Below are positions 53,290-62,327 of a stretch of DNA of 64,000 nucleotides, one piece after another. A program made the position numbers and the translations under genes. Every line of letters begins with the position of its first letter. Position 1 is the stretch's first letter. The stretch is from Paenibacillus chitinolyticus NBRC 15660 (GTDB lineage: Bacteria > Bacillota > Bacilli > Paenibacillales > NBRC-103111), in the NCBI RefSeq assembly GCF_000739915.1, contig NZ_BBJT01000015.1, forward strand, positions 1 through 64,000, read 5' to 3'. The notes under the pieces were generated by a model. The model searched no databases and was not told where the DNA came from. It was given only the letters and a program-made list of their open reading frames with translations.

Positions 53290-54009
53290 ATGGAGCTTAA
53301 GAACAAAACGGCTATCATTACCGGGGCCGGCAAAGGAATCGGCAAAGCGGCCGCGGCCGCTCTTGCCAAAGAAGGCGTTAACCTCGGGCTTCTGGCCAGA
53401 AGCACAGCGGATCTGGAAGCCCTTCAGAAAGAGCTTTCCGGTACATACGGAGTCAACGTTTTCTATGCTTCCGCCGATATTTCGAAACCATCTGAAGTGC
53501 AGCAGGCCATCTCCTCCCTGACCGGAGAGCTCGGCCATGTCGATATTTTGATCAACAATGCGGGAATCGCCCAATTCGGCACGGTGGCGGATATGGACCC
53601 CGAGCAGTGGGAGCGCATTATTCAGGTCAACCTCATGGGAACCTACTATGTGACGCGTGCAGTCCTGCCGGGTATGATCCAGCAAAACAGCGGAAATATC
53701 ATTAATGTGGCCTCTACGGCCGGAGAACGCGGTTTTGCAACCGGATCGGCTTACTGCGCCTCCAAATTCGGAGTTCTCGGTCTGACCGAAGCGCTTATGC
53801 AGGAAGTCCGCAAATCCAACATCCGTGTAACGGCGCTTACGCCAAGCACCGTCAATACCGATTTGGCGAGCAATGCGGGCCTTAAAATCGGCGACGAAGA
53901 CCGGATGATGCAGCCGGAAGACGTAGCGGAGCTGATTACTACCACGCTGAAGCTTCCTCCGCGTGTATTCATCAAGACCGCCGGAATCTGGACAACCAAT
54001 CCGCAGTAA
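53290..54009 (+). CDS. Short-chain dehydrogenase (3-oxoacyl-ACP reductase-like)
   Basis: 239 residues, classical SDR. Cofactor motif TGAGKGIGKAAAAAL, NNAGIAQFG, catalytic Ser in NVASTAGERG, Tyr and Lys in YCASKFGVLG. It resembles FabG/YqjQ-type reductases; substrate unknown. ATG 53290 with AAAGGAGAGAC. Single gene with its own terminator. Confidence 0.9.
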   Translation: MELKNKTAIITGAGKGIGKAAAAALAKEGVNLGLLARSTADLEALQKELSGTYGVNVFYASADISKPSEVQQAISSLTGELGHVDILINNAGIAQFGTVADMDPEQWERIIQVNLMGTYYVTRAVLPGMIQQNSGNIINVASTAGERGFATGSAYCASKFGVLGLTEALMQEVRKSNIRVTALTPSTVNTDLASNAGLKIGDEDRMMQPEDVAELITTTLKLPPRVFIKTAGIWTTNPQ

Positions 54010-54072
54010 CGGCCGGTTTTAAGGCTTTTCCGGAAGTTCGGCCGGGCAGCCCCAAAAAACGGAAACCGCAAC

Positions 54073-54110
54073 AAGACCTCTTCCGTTCCAAAACGGAGGA
54101 GGTCTTTTGG
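54073..54110 (+). terminator. Terminator of the SDR gene
   Basis: AAGACCTC-TT-CCGTT ... AACGG-AG-GAGGTCTT then TTGG. Confidence 0.75.
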
Positions 54111-54226
54111 TTGATTTTCTCGTATTAAAAAAATAGCGGGAAGGTTAACTACATATAGGGTCAATAACTTAGTCCCCAAAATTTCAAGAGTTTATTTTGA
54201 CAGTCGATTTAGGGAGGGAGCTTTAC

Positions 54227-54727
54227 ATGAGCGCAGCGGACGTGGACGTGAAAACATTCTTTTTCAAAGAAGACGGCGACATTCCGAACCATCCCCATTT
54301 GCCCGTGCTTCTGTACAGCGGGGTTTTCTCGGAGAACGCAGAGCAGACGGAGAGGCTGTTTAACCGGCATAACTGGCTGAACAGCTGGACCAACGGCGTG
54401 TTCGATTACCATCATTACCACAGCAACGCGCACGAGGTACTGGGCGTCATTAGCGGAAGCGCGGTAGTCCGGCTCGGCGGCGAGCATGGAGAGTCGGTAG
54501 AGCTGAGGACCGGCGATGTGGTCGTGCTGCCTGCCGGAACCGGGCACAAAAAGTTGTCGGGCAGCCCCGACTTCAAGATCGTAGGGGCCTATCCGGACGG
54601 CATGGAGCCCGACCTTCACAAAGAGAGCGCAACCCCCGCCATCCGGGAAAAAATCCGCAGCGTTCCCGTGCCAGACACCGATCCGGTTTTCGGTGAGGAG
54701 GGGCCGGTCCTCCGCTTGTGGAAATAA
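54227..54727 (+). CDS. Cupin-domain protein
   Basis: 166 residues. Cupin motif 1 can be read in DYHHYHSNAHEVLGVISGSA (His, His, Glu metal ligands) and motif 2 in GDVVVLPAGTGHKKLS (late His). This is the YjlB type of single-domain cupin, of unknown reaction. ATG 54227 with GGGAGGGAGC. A terminator overlaps the stop. Confidence 0.85.
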   Translation: MSAADVDVKTFFFKEDGDIPNHPHLPVLLYSGVFSENAEQTERLFNRHNWLNSWTNGVFDYHHYHSNAHEVLGVISGSAVVRLGGEHGESVELRTGDVVVLPAGTGHKKLSGSPDFKIVGAYPDGMEPDLHKESATPAIREKIRSVPVPDTDPVFGEEGPVLRLWK

Positions 54728-54768
54728 AAAGAACGGACCGGGTATGGAGATGCCGGTCCGTTCTTTTT
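54726..54768. terminator. Terminator of the cupin gene
   Basis: AAAAAGAACGGACCGG pairs with CCGGTCCGTTCTTTTT. Confidence 0.92.
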
Positions 54769-55012
54769 ATGAGATTCTATGCGCATGAGCGATTCCGGTC
54801 GGATTGCGGGAGTGCCGTAGACGCCGTTAGCGACGCGCTGACGTTGCTCCGGCAGCTATTCCCGCCGGAGTACGAGCGGCTTAGGCGGTGGCCGCAGAGC
54901 GGGCAGGCTTCGGCCTCCGCATCGGGTCCGGGCCGCCCCGGGACGGCCCGCCGGTCAGCGGGCAAGCCTTCGCCGGCAGCTCGGCCCGGCAGCGGGCCCC
55001 ACTCCGGCGCCC

Positions 55013-57349
55013 TCAACGGCCGGCCGTGCGCACGGCCGTTTCCCGGCGGCCCGCCGTCATCGGCGCCCCGCACAGCGGGCAGGCCTTGACCGGCGCACCG
55101 GAGGCCTTGCCCGCTGCGGGTTCGCCGGCGGCGATCCGCACCCAGGCGTTGCAGCCCGGCCCGGTGCAGAGCCACGCGGGCACCGTCTCCGTGCGTACCG
55201 GCGCGGCCGGTGCGCTTCGCTCCGGTGCCCGGCCGGACGCCGCCGCGGTGCGGCTCACCGCCGTGACGGTCCGCTTGCCGGAGGACGGCTGCGCGCGCCG
55301 GCCGGAAGCCGGCGTATCGCCGCTCCGCCCCGTAAAAGCGGACAACACGAACCGCGAGACGCCCGCCTTTCTTCCCCTGTACAGGGAAGGCGAGCTTACG
55401 ATGAGCTCCTCGCGGGCCCGGGTCACGGCCACGTAGGCGAGGCGCCGTTCCTCTTCGAGATCGGCGGCGCCGTCCACCGCTTTCGGGTCAAGTACGGAGC
55501 TGTGGGGCAGGCTGCCCTCGCAGGCACCGATCAGGACGACCACCGGAAACTCCAATCCTTTGGAACGGTGAATGGTCATCAACGCGACCCGGTTGCCCTG
55601 TTCCTCGGAGAGATGGCGGCCGCTCTGCCTGCTCCGGGACAGCACATCGTCCACGAATAAGACGAACTCGGCCGTGGTGCGAAACCGTTCCGCCGACGTT
55701 TCCAGTTCGTCCAGCATCTCCTTGAGCATTTCCTTGTGCTGGGTCGGTTGCTTCCGCCCATCCGTCTCGACATAGGCGTCGTAGAAATGCACGCGCATTT
55801 TGCGGATCGCGTCTATGGGCTTCAGCTTCTTCAGCTCCCGGATCAGTTCCAGCCTAGTCTGGATCTTCTCTATCTGGAAGTCCTTCTTGTCCGGCATGGA
55901 CAGCAGATGAACCAGCGGCCCTTTCTTCGGCTGCCGCGCCTCCTGCTGGCGGATATACGCCATCCCGTGCTCGCGGTTGATGTACAGGGATGGCAGTACT
56001 CCCTCCATCGCCTCGAAGTCGCGGCGGTTCAGAGACAGACGCATATGATCGAGAACGGGCTTAATCAGCCAATGCTCGTACAGCAGCTGCCCGTCCCCGT
56101 AATCGATATAGGGGATTTCGCGCAGAACGAGCTGCTCCAGCAGAGCCCGATTGTTACTTGCGGAGCGATAAAGCACGGCGTAATCCCCGTAACTCCGTTT
56201 CCCCCGCTCCACATCCTGCCGGATACGGGTGAGGACGATTTCCGCCTCCTCGTCAGTCGTTAGCGGGCGGATGTACTGGGGCCGGGCACTGCCTGCGTTC
56301 GCGGCTTTCAGCGTCTTCACCCGCCGCATCTTGTTGTGCCGGATGATTTCGTTCCCGAGCCCGACGATGGATGCCCCCGAGCGGTAATTAATCGCCAGCG
56401 TGATCACCTTGGCGGACGGGAACTCCTTTTCGAAATGAAGAATAAATTCACTCCGCGCCCCGTTAAACGAATAAATCGTCTGATCGTCATCCCCCACCAC
56501 CATCAAATGATTCTGCGGCGACGCAATCATGCGGATCAGCTCGTACTGGATGCCGTTCGTGTCCTGGAACTCGTCCACCATGACATACTGGAAACGGTTT
56601 TGCAGCGAGCGCAGCAGGCTCTCGTTCTCCTTCAGCATCCGGTACGCCCGGAGAAGCACGTCGTCGAAGTCGATTTTGGCGTTGGCCCGCTTCCACTCTT
56701 CATAGCGGATCAGGATGCTGCGGATTTCCTTCTCTTCCTTCGTCTGCTGCGGGAGACCCTGCAGCTCCGTACGGTTCATTTTATAAGAGGAAAGCAGCGT
56801 CAGAAGCGTCTCGGGCTGATACGTATCGGGAATGCCCAGCTCCCGCATAATCTGCTTGAGCAGGATGTGCTGCCTGCGCGTCTCGTTAAAAATCTCTTCT
56901 TGGACGCCTTGGCTCCTTATGACCCGCAGAAAAAAAGAGTGAAACGTCCGCGCTTGAAGCCGGGAAGCTTCCTGGGCCGTTATTCCCGGCAGTGCGGCGA
57001 TGCGTTCTCTCATTTCGGCGGCGGCTTTGCTGGAAAACGTGACAAGCAAAATGCTCGCCGCCCGGATCCCACGCACCGCGAGCAGATAACCCGTCTGGCA
57101 GACGAGCACGGACGTCTTGCCCGAACCGGCGCCCGCCAGCGTGAGCAGCGGTCCTTCGAAGTGTCTCACCGCCCGGATCTGAGGCTCGTTCAGGGCGATG
57201 CCCTGCGCCTCCAGGCGGCGGAAGTAAAAAGCGTCCCGTTCTCCGTCCGGGACCAGTTCTCTGCTTGTATGTGCGGAAGCCATGACGGCTTGCGGAATGT
57301 TCGTGTGTCCCGTACCCGGAGGCACGGTGTAAAAAGGGGCCTGACTCAA
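55013..57349 (-). CDS. UvrD/Rep-type helicase with Zn-finger tail
   Basis: 778 residues. Superfamily 1 motifs: Q-type ALNEPQIRAVRHFEGP, Walker A LAGAGSGKTS, TFSSKAAAEM, VMVDEFQDTNGIQYEL, VGDDDQTIYSFNGA, INYRSG, and MTIHRSKGLEFPVVVL, VAVTRAREEL. Residues about 675-778 form a Gly/Ala/Arg/Pro-rich tail ending in two zinc-binding pairs (CTGPGC and CPLCG). That tail is absent from standard PcrA/UvrD. It may bind DNA or a partner. TTG 57349 with GAAGGTGAACGG. A DNA repair or recombination role is inferred. Confidence 0.88.
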   Translation of the reverse strand: MSQAPFYTVPPGTGHTNIPQAVMASAHTSRELVPDGERDAFYFRRLEAQGIALNEPQIRAVRHFEGPLLTLAGAGSGKTSVLVCQTGYLLAVRGIRAASILLVTFSSKAAAEMRERIAALPGITAQEASRLQARTFHSFFLRVIRSQGVQEEIFNETRRQHILLKQIMRELGIPDTYQPETLLTLLSSYKMNRTELQGLPQQTKEEKEIRSILIRYEEWKRANAKIDFDDVLLRAYRMLKENESLLRSLQNRFQYVMVDEFQDTNGIQYELIRMIASPQNHLMVVGDDDQTIYSFNGARSEFILHFEKEFPSAKVITLAINYRSGASIVGLGNEIIRHNKMRRVKTLKAANAGSARPQYIRPLTTDEEAEIVLTRIRQDVERGKRSYGDYAVLYRSASNNRALLEQLVLREIPYIDYGDGQLLYEHWLIKPVLDHMRLSLNRRDFEAMEGVLPSLYINREHGMAYIRQQEARQPKKGPLVHLLSMPDKKDFQIEKIQTRLELIRELKKLKPIDAIRKMRVHFYDAYVETDGRKQPTQHKEMLKEMLDELETSAERFRTTAEFVLFVDDVLSRSRQSGRHLSEEQGNRVALMTIHRSKGLEFPVVVLIGACEGSLPHSSVLDPKAVDGAADLEEERRLAYVAVTRAREELIVSSPSLYRGRKAGVSRFVLSAFTGRSGDTPASGRRAQPSSGKRTVTAVSRTAAASGRAPERSAPAAPVRTETVPAWLCTGPGCNAWVRIAAGEPAAGKASGAPVKACPLCGAPMTAGRRETAVRTAGR

Positions 57350-57821
57350 AACCGTTCACCTTCAAATTCTGTCTTTTTTGTCCTCTAAGCTGCTCTGTGC
57401 AAGCATTGCCGCAAAGCTCACCCTAGAACTATACCACTCCCCGGGCGATGAGAATACACTCCGATAACAATTTGTAACATAACTGCAATCCAGTTTTCAT
57501 CTTCCTTTAATATAAAAGCCCTATACTAAAACTCGACCCCCTTTTAATAAATAAATCTTAAGACCCGCGGCCCGTTGCTGCGGGTCTCTTTCTTTTCAAA
57601 ATTGGATCGCCTATCCATTTTTTTCGTTCCTACGGAAACAATTCGGCCAAACTCCCCGAACAGTATAAAAGACGGGCCGGAATCAAGCCGGCCCCTGTCA
57701 CTCCCCTGCAGCCGCCGATAAGCGTGGGCGGACGCTTTTGATGACCATCGTAGGCCCTAAAGTCCCTATCGCACGTACACAAAACGTGGTCATAAAAACA
57801 AGAGGAGGTTTTCCTTCAACC
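57350..57821. other. Gene-free intergenic region with two hairpins
   Basis: No supported gene. AGACCCGC/GCGGGTCT (57561-57587) is followed by CTTTCTTTT and looks like a plus-strand terminator without an obvious upstream gene. GGGCCGG/GCCGGCCC lies near 57673-57694. Promoters for the divergent helicase and hydrolase genes should also lie here. Confidence 0.5.
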
Positions 57822-58463
57822 ATGAAAAAAATGCCTATACTTTTATCTGCCGCCGCATGCGCCATCGGCCTTGTCAGCACGGCCCCTTCGGCCTCGGCCA
57901 TGTCCTTGGCCAAGGGAACCCAGAGCGAGCACGTTCTGGACCTGCAGGAGCGGCTTGACGCGCTCGGTTACTTTGACGCGGGCGTCACCGGCTACTACGG
58001 AATGAAAACCGCGGAGTCCGTGAAAAAATTCCAGCGCGCTTACGGTCTTCCCATCGACGGCGAAGCCGACTCGAAGACCCTCGGCAAGCTGGAGAAAGCG
58101 GCCGTGCCGAAGCAGAACGCCCTGGAGCAGATGGCGCGCATCATTTATTCCGAGGCCCGCGGCGAGTCCTACCAGGGACAGGTTGCGATCGGCGCCGTCG
58201 TCATCAACCGCGTGCAATCCAACCAGTTCCCGGATTCCATTCCGGGCGTCATTCACCAGCCGGGGCAATTTTCCGCCGTCCGGGACGGCCAGTACTGGCT
58301 GAAGCCTAACGAAACGGCTTACAAAGCGGCACGCGCCGCTCTGAACGGCTCCGATCCGACCGGGGGCGCGCTGTTTTACTACAATCCGGACGTTGCCACT
58401 TCGTCCTGGAGCAAATCGCGTCCGAAAACGGCCGTGATCGGAAACCACGTCTTCACGGACTGA
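57822..58463 (+). CDS. SleB-type cell wall hydrolase
   Basis: 213 residues. Signal peptide (about 1-26, ending ASAM), a peptidoglycan-binding domain (about 33-90: QSEHVLDLQERLDALGYF, GYYGMKTAESVKKFQRAYG), then a Hydrolase_2 domain (about 103-213) with ARIIYSEARGESYQGQVAIG, VVINRVQSNQFPDS and PGQFSAV. The Glu in the SEARGES stretch is the expected catalytic acid of SleB/CwlJ lytic transglycosylases. It acts on spore cortex or wall peptidoglycan. ATG 57822; AGGAGG lies about 13 bases upstream. Confidence 0.9.
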   Translation: MKKMPILLSAAACAIGLVSTAPSASAMSLAKGTQSEHVLDLQERLDALGYFDAGVTGYYGMKTAESVKKFQRAYGLPIDGEADSKTLGKLEKAAVPKQNALEQMARIIYSEARGESYQGQVAIGAVVINRVQSNQFPDSIPGVIHQPGQFSAVRDGQYWLKPNETAYKAARAALNGSDPTGGALFYYNPDVATSSWSKSRPKTAVIGNHVFTD

Positions 58464-58510
58464 TCGAGCTTTCATCATACAGGGCATCACCTACACAGGT
58501 CCCCGCACGC

Positions 58511-58560
58511 TAAAAAGCCAACTTTGCCCCGACCACGCAAAGTTGGCTCTTTCCTTTTTA
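58511..58560. terminator. Bidirectional terminator
   Basis: AGCCAACTTTGC pairs with GCAAAGTTGGCT; T-rich on both sides, between convergent genes. Confidence 0.9.
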
Positions 58561-58567
58561 TTCGGCT

Positions 58568-59986
58568 TTACTGCATGGGCAGCCAGCTTACTTTCCAAAT
58601 GCCTGCTTTGTTGCGGGTCAGACTGAACGCTTGTTTGTCCTCCGGTGAAGGTGAACCGGACCCCCGCTTCGTCATGACAATGTACGCGGAATCCCCGCTG
58701 ATTTCCTGGTACAGCGTGTAGTCCTTCCGCAAGACGTCCCATTTCTGTTTCGCCTGTTTATCCGCATCCGGTTCCCTGCCGATATCGCTCAGGTATTCTT
58801 CCCGGCCGGGCGTCGCGTAATCGCTGCCCTTAATCAGAAGGGCATAGACCGTTTCCCAGTCCCCTTTTTCCGAAGCCATCACGTAATAGCGGAAAATATC
58901 AATCGGCTCCAGCCCTTTGAGCCGGTCGTCCGTTCGGGTTTTGGTGAAGTCTTCGTAGCGGTTCAACATTTCCTCCTGGGTGAAATACCACTGAGGGTCT
59001 GTGTCTTCCTTACGTTCCAGCCCCAGAAACGGATTCGGGAGAAAATCCGATTTATTGATTTTTGCCGTATAAGTGCTTTGAGAACGGATCCTGTAAAACC
59101 CGTCCGCTTCCCCTTCGATCACAATTCTTGCGCCCGGGTGCAGGTAGGCCGGCGTACCGGAAGGGGACAAAGCCTCGACCCTTTCTTTGAGCAATCCTTC
59201 TTGTGCAACGGAAGAATCGTAGACTCCCACGTTCTCTTTGGGCACCCACTTATCCCCCACATATTTGCGGCCGTCATAGGAGAACACATTTACGCAAACC
59301 CAATCCCTGTAGTCTCTTATGACTTCAACCACTCTGCCGTACTTCAAAACGCCGCCGGAAGGCTTCGGTTCTCCGGGATACAGCGAAAAGTTGACATCCT
59401 GCATAATAACGCCGTAATAGGGAGCCGTCATCGTCACGACGGGCCTTTCCCTCAAAAACTGGCTCAGCCGCACTTCCTTAAGCCGCTTCTCCGCGTCTTT
59501 GTTCAGGTACCATTCCGGAATCCAGCGCTTCTCACCGATTTTTACGAACCCGTTCCGCTTCTCCAGAACCGTAACGGCGTTCTCGGAATTTACCGTCGTC
59601 TCCGTTTCCTCATCGCCAAAAGCTTTTGGCTCGGACACGACTGCCGCGTCTCCTTTGAGATAGAACGTCCCCGTCTCCTGCTGCAAAGGAGGCACAGTCG
59701 CCTGCGGCGGCTCCGTCGGCTTCACGAACCCGGACCATGCCTTGGTTACGGCGGGCTCCAGTTCCCCCCGGAACAGGAACGCGGCTGCCGCCACGCACAA
59801 GAACACAGCCGCCAATACGGGCAGCGTCCTTCTTCTTTTGGGAATGGTCAGCTTACGCACACGGCCGCCCGGCGCGGATTCCGCCGTCTTTTGCTCGATG
59901 CGGTATATATCGTCCATCGTGAAGGTTTTTCTTGTAAAAGGTCCCGATTTCAGCTTGTCGTACCATTCCGGCTTAGGCCCGTTCAT
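58568..59986 (-). CDS. Membrane-anchored SH3-containing partner of the ECF sigma factor
   Basis: 472 residues. A short cytoplasmic part (about 1-53) precedes one membrane segment (about 54-72), and a large outside part follows. This contains SH3-like stretches (VTVLEKRNGFVKIGEKRWIP; GRVVEVIRDYRDWVCVNVFS) and a C-terminal region of NTF2/DUF4829-like type. The start overlaps the sigma gene by 14 bases and ATG 59986 has GGAGGAGTCTGC. An anti-sigma or signal-sensor role is inferred from position and topology. Confidence 0.72.
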   Translation of the reverse strand: MNGPKPEWYDKLKSGPFTRKTFTMDDIYRIEQKTAESAPGGRVRKLTIPKRRRTLPVLAAVFLCVAAAAFLFRGELEPAVTKAWSGFVKPTEPPQATVPPLQQETGTFYLKGDAAVVSEPKAFGDEETETTVNSENAVTVLEKRNGFVKIGEKRWIPEWYLNKDAEKRLKEVRLSQFLRERPVVTMTAPYYGVIMQDVNFSLYPGEPKPSGGVLKYGRVVEVIRDYRDWVCVNVFSYDGRKYVGDKWVPKENVGVYDSSVAQEGLLKERVEALSPSGTPAYLHPGARIVIEGEADGFYRIRSQSTYTAKINKSDFLPNPFLGLERKEDTDPQWYFTQEEMLNRYEDFTKTRTDDRLKGLEPIDIFRYYVMASEKGDWETVYALLIKGSDYATPGREEYLSDIGREPDADKQAKQKWDVLRKDYTLYQEISGDSAYIVMTKRGSGSPSPEDKQAFSLTRNKAGIWKVSWLPMQ

Positions 59987-60533
59987 AAGCAGACTCCTCC
60001 TTCCAGGCTTCCGACATTTTTCTGCGTGCGCGCGACAGCCGTGATTTCACGGTTCCCTCCGACACGCCGAGCACCAGGGCGATTTCTCCCATCGTCATGT
60101 CGTATTTGGCATCCAGTACGAGCACTTCCCTGAATTTTGCGGGAAGCTTCATCACGATTTCCCAGATCTCGTCCGTGAAAGCCGCCTCCATCACTTCACT
60201 CTCCGCCGACGGATGGCTGCTGTTTGGCCGTGCCCGGCCGACCAGAATCACCCTGCGCATGAAAGCCGTCCGCATATGATTGCGCGCCGTATTCCGGGTG
60301 ATCGCGAACAGCCACGTTTTGACGGAAGCTTTCCCTTCGAACGTATTCAGATGGCGGAAAACGCTCAAAAAAACATCCTGCGAAATATCATCCGCCATTT
60401 CCCTGCGTCCGGTCAGAAAGAAGGCGTAGTTCCACACGTCCTGTCCGTAATCCAGCATCATCGCCCGAAAATGTTCTTTTGCCGGTTTTCCCTCTTCGTT
60501 TCTCTGCTGAACCCCCAACGCCTTCACCCCCAC
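59973..60533 (-). CDS. ECF RNA polymerase sigma factor (second)
   Basis: About 186 residues. Region 2 includes GRREMADDISQDVFLSVFRH and KASVKTWLFAITRNTARNHM; region 4 includes LPAKFREVLVLDAKYDMTMG and EGTVKSRLSRARRKMSEAW. Closest in layout to SigX/SigM-type factors. Its 3' end overlaps the membrane partner gene by 14 bases. The start is uncertain: GTG 60533, GTG 60527 or TTG 60518 (GGGGGTGAAGG upstream of the last). Confidence 0.88.
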   Translation of the reverse strand: MGVKALGVQQRNEEGKPAKEHFRAMMLDYGQDVWNYAFFLTGRREMADDISQDVFLSVFRHLNTFEGKASVKTWLFAITRNTARNHMRTAFMRRVILVGRARPNSSHPSAESEVMEAAFTDEIWEIVMKLPAKFREVLVLDAKYDMTMGEIALVLGVSEGTVKSRLSRARRKMSEAWKEESAYERA

Positions 60534-60730
60534 CCATTAGACAACAGAAACCGCGGAACCGTTCCCGCTCCGGAAAGTTTTTTTGAAAAAGTTCTATTCG
60601 TTCGGGCCCGCGCCGCTTTAAAGAGCCTGATGTGACATCGCGTAACGGTCGTCATCCATATACACTTGACCGTCCCATGCTTGACCCCTATCCGCTGAAC
60701 CGCAAAAAAAGCCGCCGGGAGGCAGCCGTT

Positions 60731-61276
60731 TCAGTCAGATCCGTTTTCAAGAGGAACGGGTTGCGCCCCGTCTTCCGTCCAGGTCTTGTAGGCATCTATA
60801 TTGGCTTCGGAATCGTCGCTTGCATCCGACGTTTTGTAATAACGGGCGGAATAGGCATGCTCCGCGTCCGCCTTATTGTCATCCGTATTGAGGAGTAAAT
60901 GGAACTCGGAAATTTCCAAATTCCATTTCACACTGCGGGCAATTTCCCGCATATGCTCGGGCGTGACGAACGCCTTCACGGCGGCCAGTACGGCAGCATG
61001 CGTTTCCGGGTCCGGCTCCCCTTTCCAGTCCACTCTGCAGGTTACATCAGGCCGGGTAAACGTACAGTAGAGCCCTTTGTACCCTTTGAGGTTCTTCTTC
61101 ATGGACTTGGCGGCAACCCGGATGGTATCCGTTTCCACGCTGTGGGTCACACTACATGCGGACAGCGCCGCGACAAGCGGCAGCACAAAAACGCTCCGCC
61201 GTATAAAAGCCCGCATTTTGTTCGAATTGCTCTTGGAAATTGGCGGGTTAAAGTCCCGTTCGATCCCTTCCTGCAT
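60731..61276 (-). CDS. Predicted lipoprotein
   Basis: 181 residues. A strong GGAGGGGCC site precedes ATG 61276. The lipoprotein signal (IRRSVFVLPLVAALSAC) begins only near residue 24, so an internal ATG at 61216 may be the true start. The mature domain (about 45-170) is unrecognised (CRVDWKGEPDPETHAAVLAA, WNLEISEFHLLLNTDDN). It lies upstream of and in line with the sigma operon, separated by about 200 bases. Confidence 0.7.
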   Translation of the reverse strand: MQEGIERDFNPPISKSNSNKMRAFIRRSVFVLPLVAALSACSVTHSVETDTIRVAAKSMKKNLKGYKGLYCTFTRPDVTCRVDWKGEPDPETHAAVLAAVKAFVTPEHMREIARSVKWNLEISEFHLLLNTDDNKADAEHAYSARYYKTSDASDDSEANIDAYKTWTEDGAQPVPLENGSD

Positions 61277-61352
61277 ATAGCGGCCCCTCCTTGCGTCTTA
61301 TAACTTCAGGCCCATCCGCTCTTTGCCTCCCGGACTTCTCCGTCCCTTGACG

Positions 61353-61402
61353 GCTCTGAGCAGCTCTGAGCAGCTCTAAGCGGCTCTCAGCGGCTCTCAG
61401 CG
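61353..61402 (+). repeat. Five tandem 10-bp repeats
   Basis: GCTCTGAGCA, GCTCTGAGCA, GCTCTAAGCG, GCTCTCAGCG, GCTCTCAGCG in exact 10-bp register, followed by GTTTTTAT. They lie between the divergent lipoprotein and nitroreductase genes. Confidence 0.9.
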
Positions 61403-61528
61403 GTTTTTATCCTTTCATCTCTTTCCGGCTATCAGTACGATCTTACCAAGTTTTCGCTTATAATAGAACTAACTGTAACAGTCCGATCAACATTTATCTT
61501 ATGCTCTGATAAAAAGGAGATTACGCCC

Positions 61529-62263
61529 ATGAATTCCGTTATCGATCTGCTTACCCGGCACCGCTCTATCCGCAAGTTCAAACCCGATCCGATTCCCGGG
61601 GATCAACTGCAAGCGATTATCGCTTCCGCACAGATGGCCTCGACTTCAAGTAGCGTTCAGGCCTACACCATCATTGCCGCCACCGATCCCGCGCTGAAAA
61701 AAGAACTGGCCCGGCTCGCCGGCAATCAGGCCTACGTCGAGCAGTGCGGACTCTTTCTCGTGTTCTGCGCCGACCTGAACCGGCTCCGCAAAGCAACCGA
61801 GCAGTCCGGCGAAGTGTTCCACCAGAACACCGAAAGCTTCCTCGTTGCCTCGATGGACGCAGCGCTGGCCGCGCAGAATGCCGCAATCGCGGCCGAATCC
61901 CTCGGCCTGGGCATCTGCTACATCGGAGGCATCCGCAACAACCCGGACGGCGTCGCCGAAGCGCTGAAGCTCCCCGAGCTCGTCTACCCGGTGTTCGGAA
62001 TGTGCGTAGGCGTGCCGGACCAGGAGCCTTCCCTCCGTCCCCGGCTTCCCCAGACGGCCGTTCTGCACGAGAACGGCTATCAGAGCGACCGCTCGGACGA
62101 AGGAGTCCGCCGGTACGATGAGACGACGCGGAAATACTACGAGGAACGGACCGGAGGCAAGCAGAGCATCACCTGGTCCCGGAGTATGGCGGACAAGTAC
62201 CGTCAACCGGTACGCGCTCATTTGAAGCCGTTTCTGGAGAAACAGGGGTTTAGACTGGAGTAG
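61529..62263 (+). CDS. NfsA-type NADPH nitro/flavin reductase
   Basis: 244 residues. Nitroreductase-fold features: LLTRHRSIRKFKPDPIPG (FMN-binding RHRSIRxF), MASTSSSVQAYTIIA, GLGICYIGGIRNNP and the NfsA-type C-terminal extension (YDETTRKYYEERT, KPFLEKQGF). It reduces nitro compounds or flavin with NADPH in the cytoplasm. ATG 61529 with AAAAGGAGATTACG. A TATAAT lies at 61459-61464 but no good -35 accompanies it. Confidence 0.93.
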   Translation: MNSVIDLLTRHRSIRKFKPDPIPGDQLQAIIASAQMASTSSSVQAYTIIAATDPALKKELARLAGNQAYVEQCGLFLVFCADLNRLRKATEQSGEVFHQNTESFLVASMDAALAAQNAAIAAESLGLGICYIGGIRNNPDGVAEALKLPELVYPVFGMCVGVPDQEPSLRPRLPQTAVLHENGYQSDRSDEGVRRYDETTRKYYEERTGGKQSITWSRSMADKYRQPVRAHLKPFLEKQGFRLE

Positions 62264-62282
62264 TTCCGTACTCCTGGATAAA

Positions 62283-62308
62283 CAAAAGACCCCTTCTTTT
62301 GGGGTCTT
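62283..62308. terminator. Terminator between nitroreductase and gntR genes
   Basis: AGACCCC-TTCTTTT-GGGGTCT; the better T-run (TTTTGTTT) is on the minus strand. Confidence 0.75.
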
Positions 62309-62327
62309 CATGCCGCTAGGCATGACT

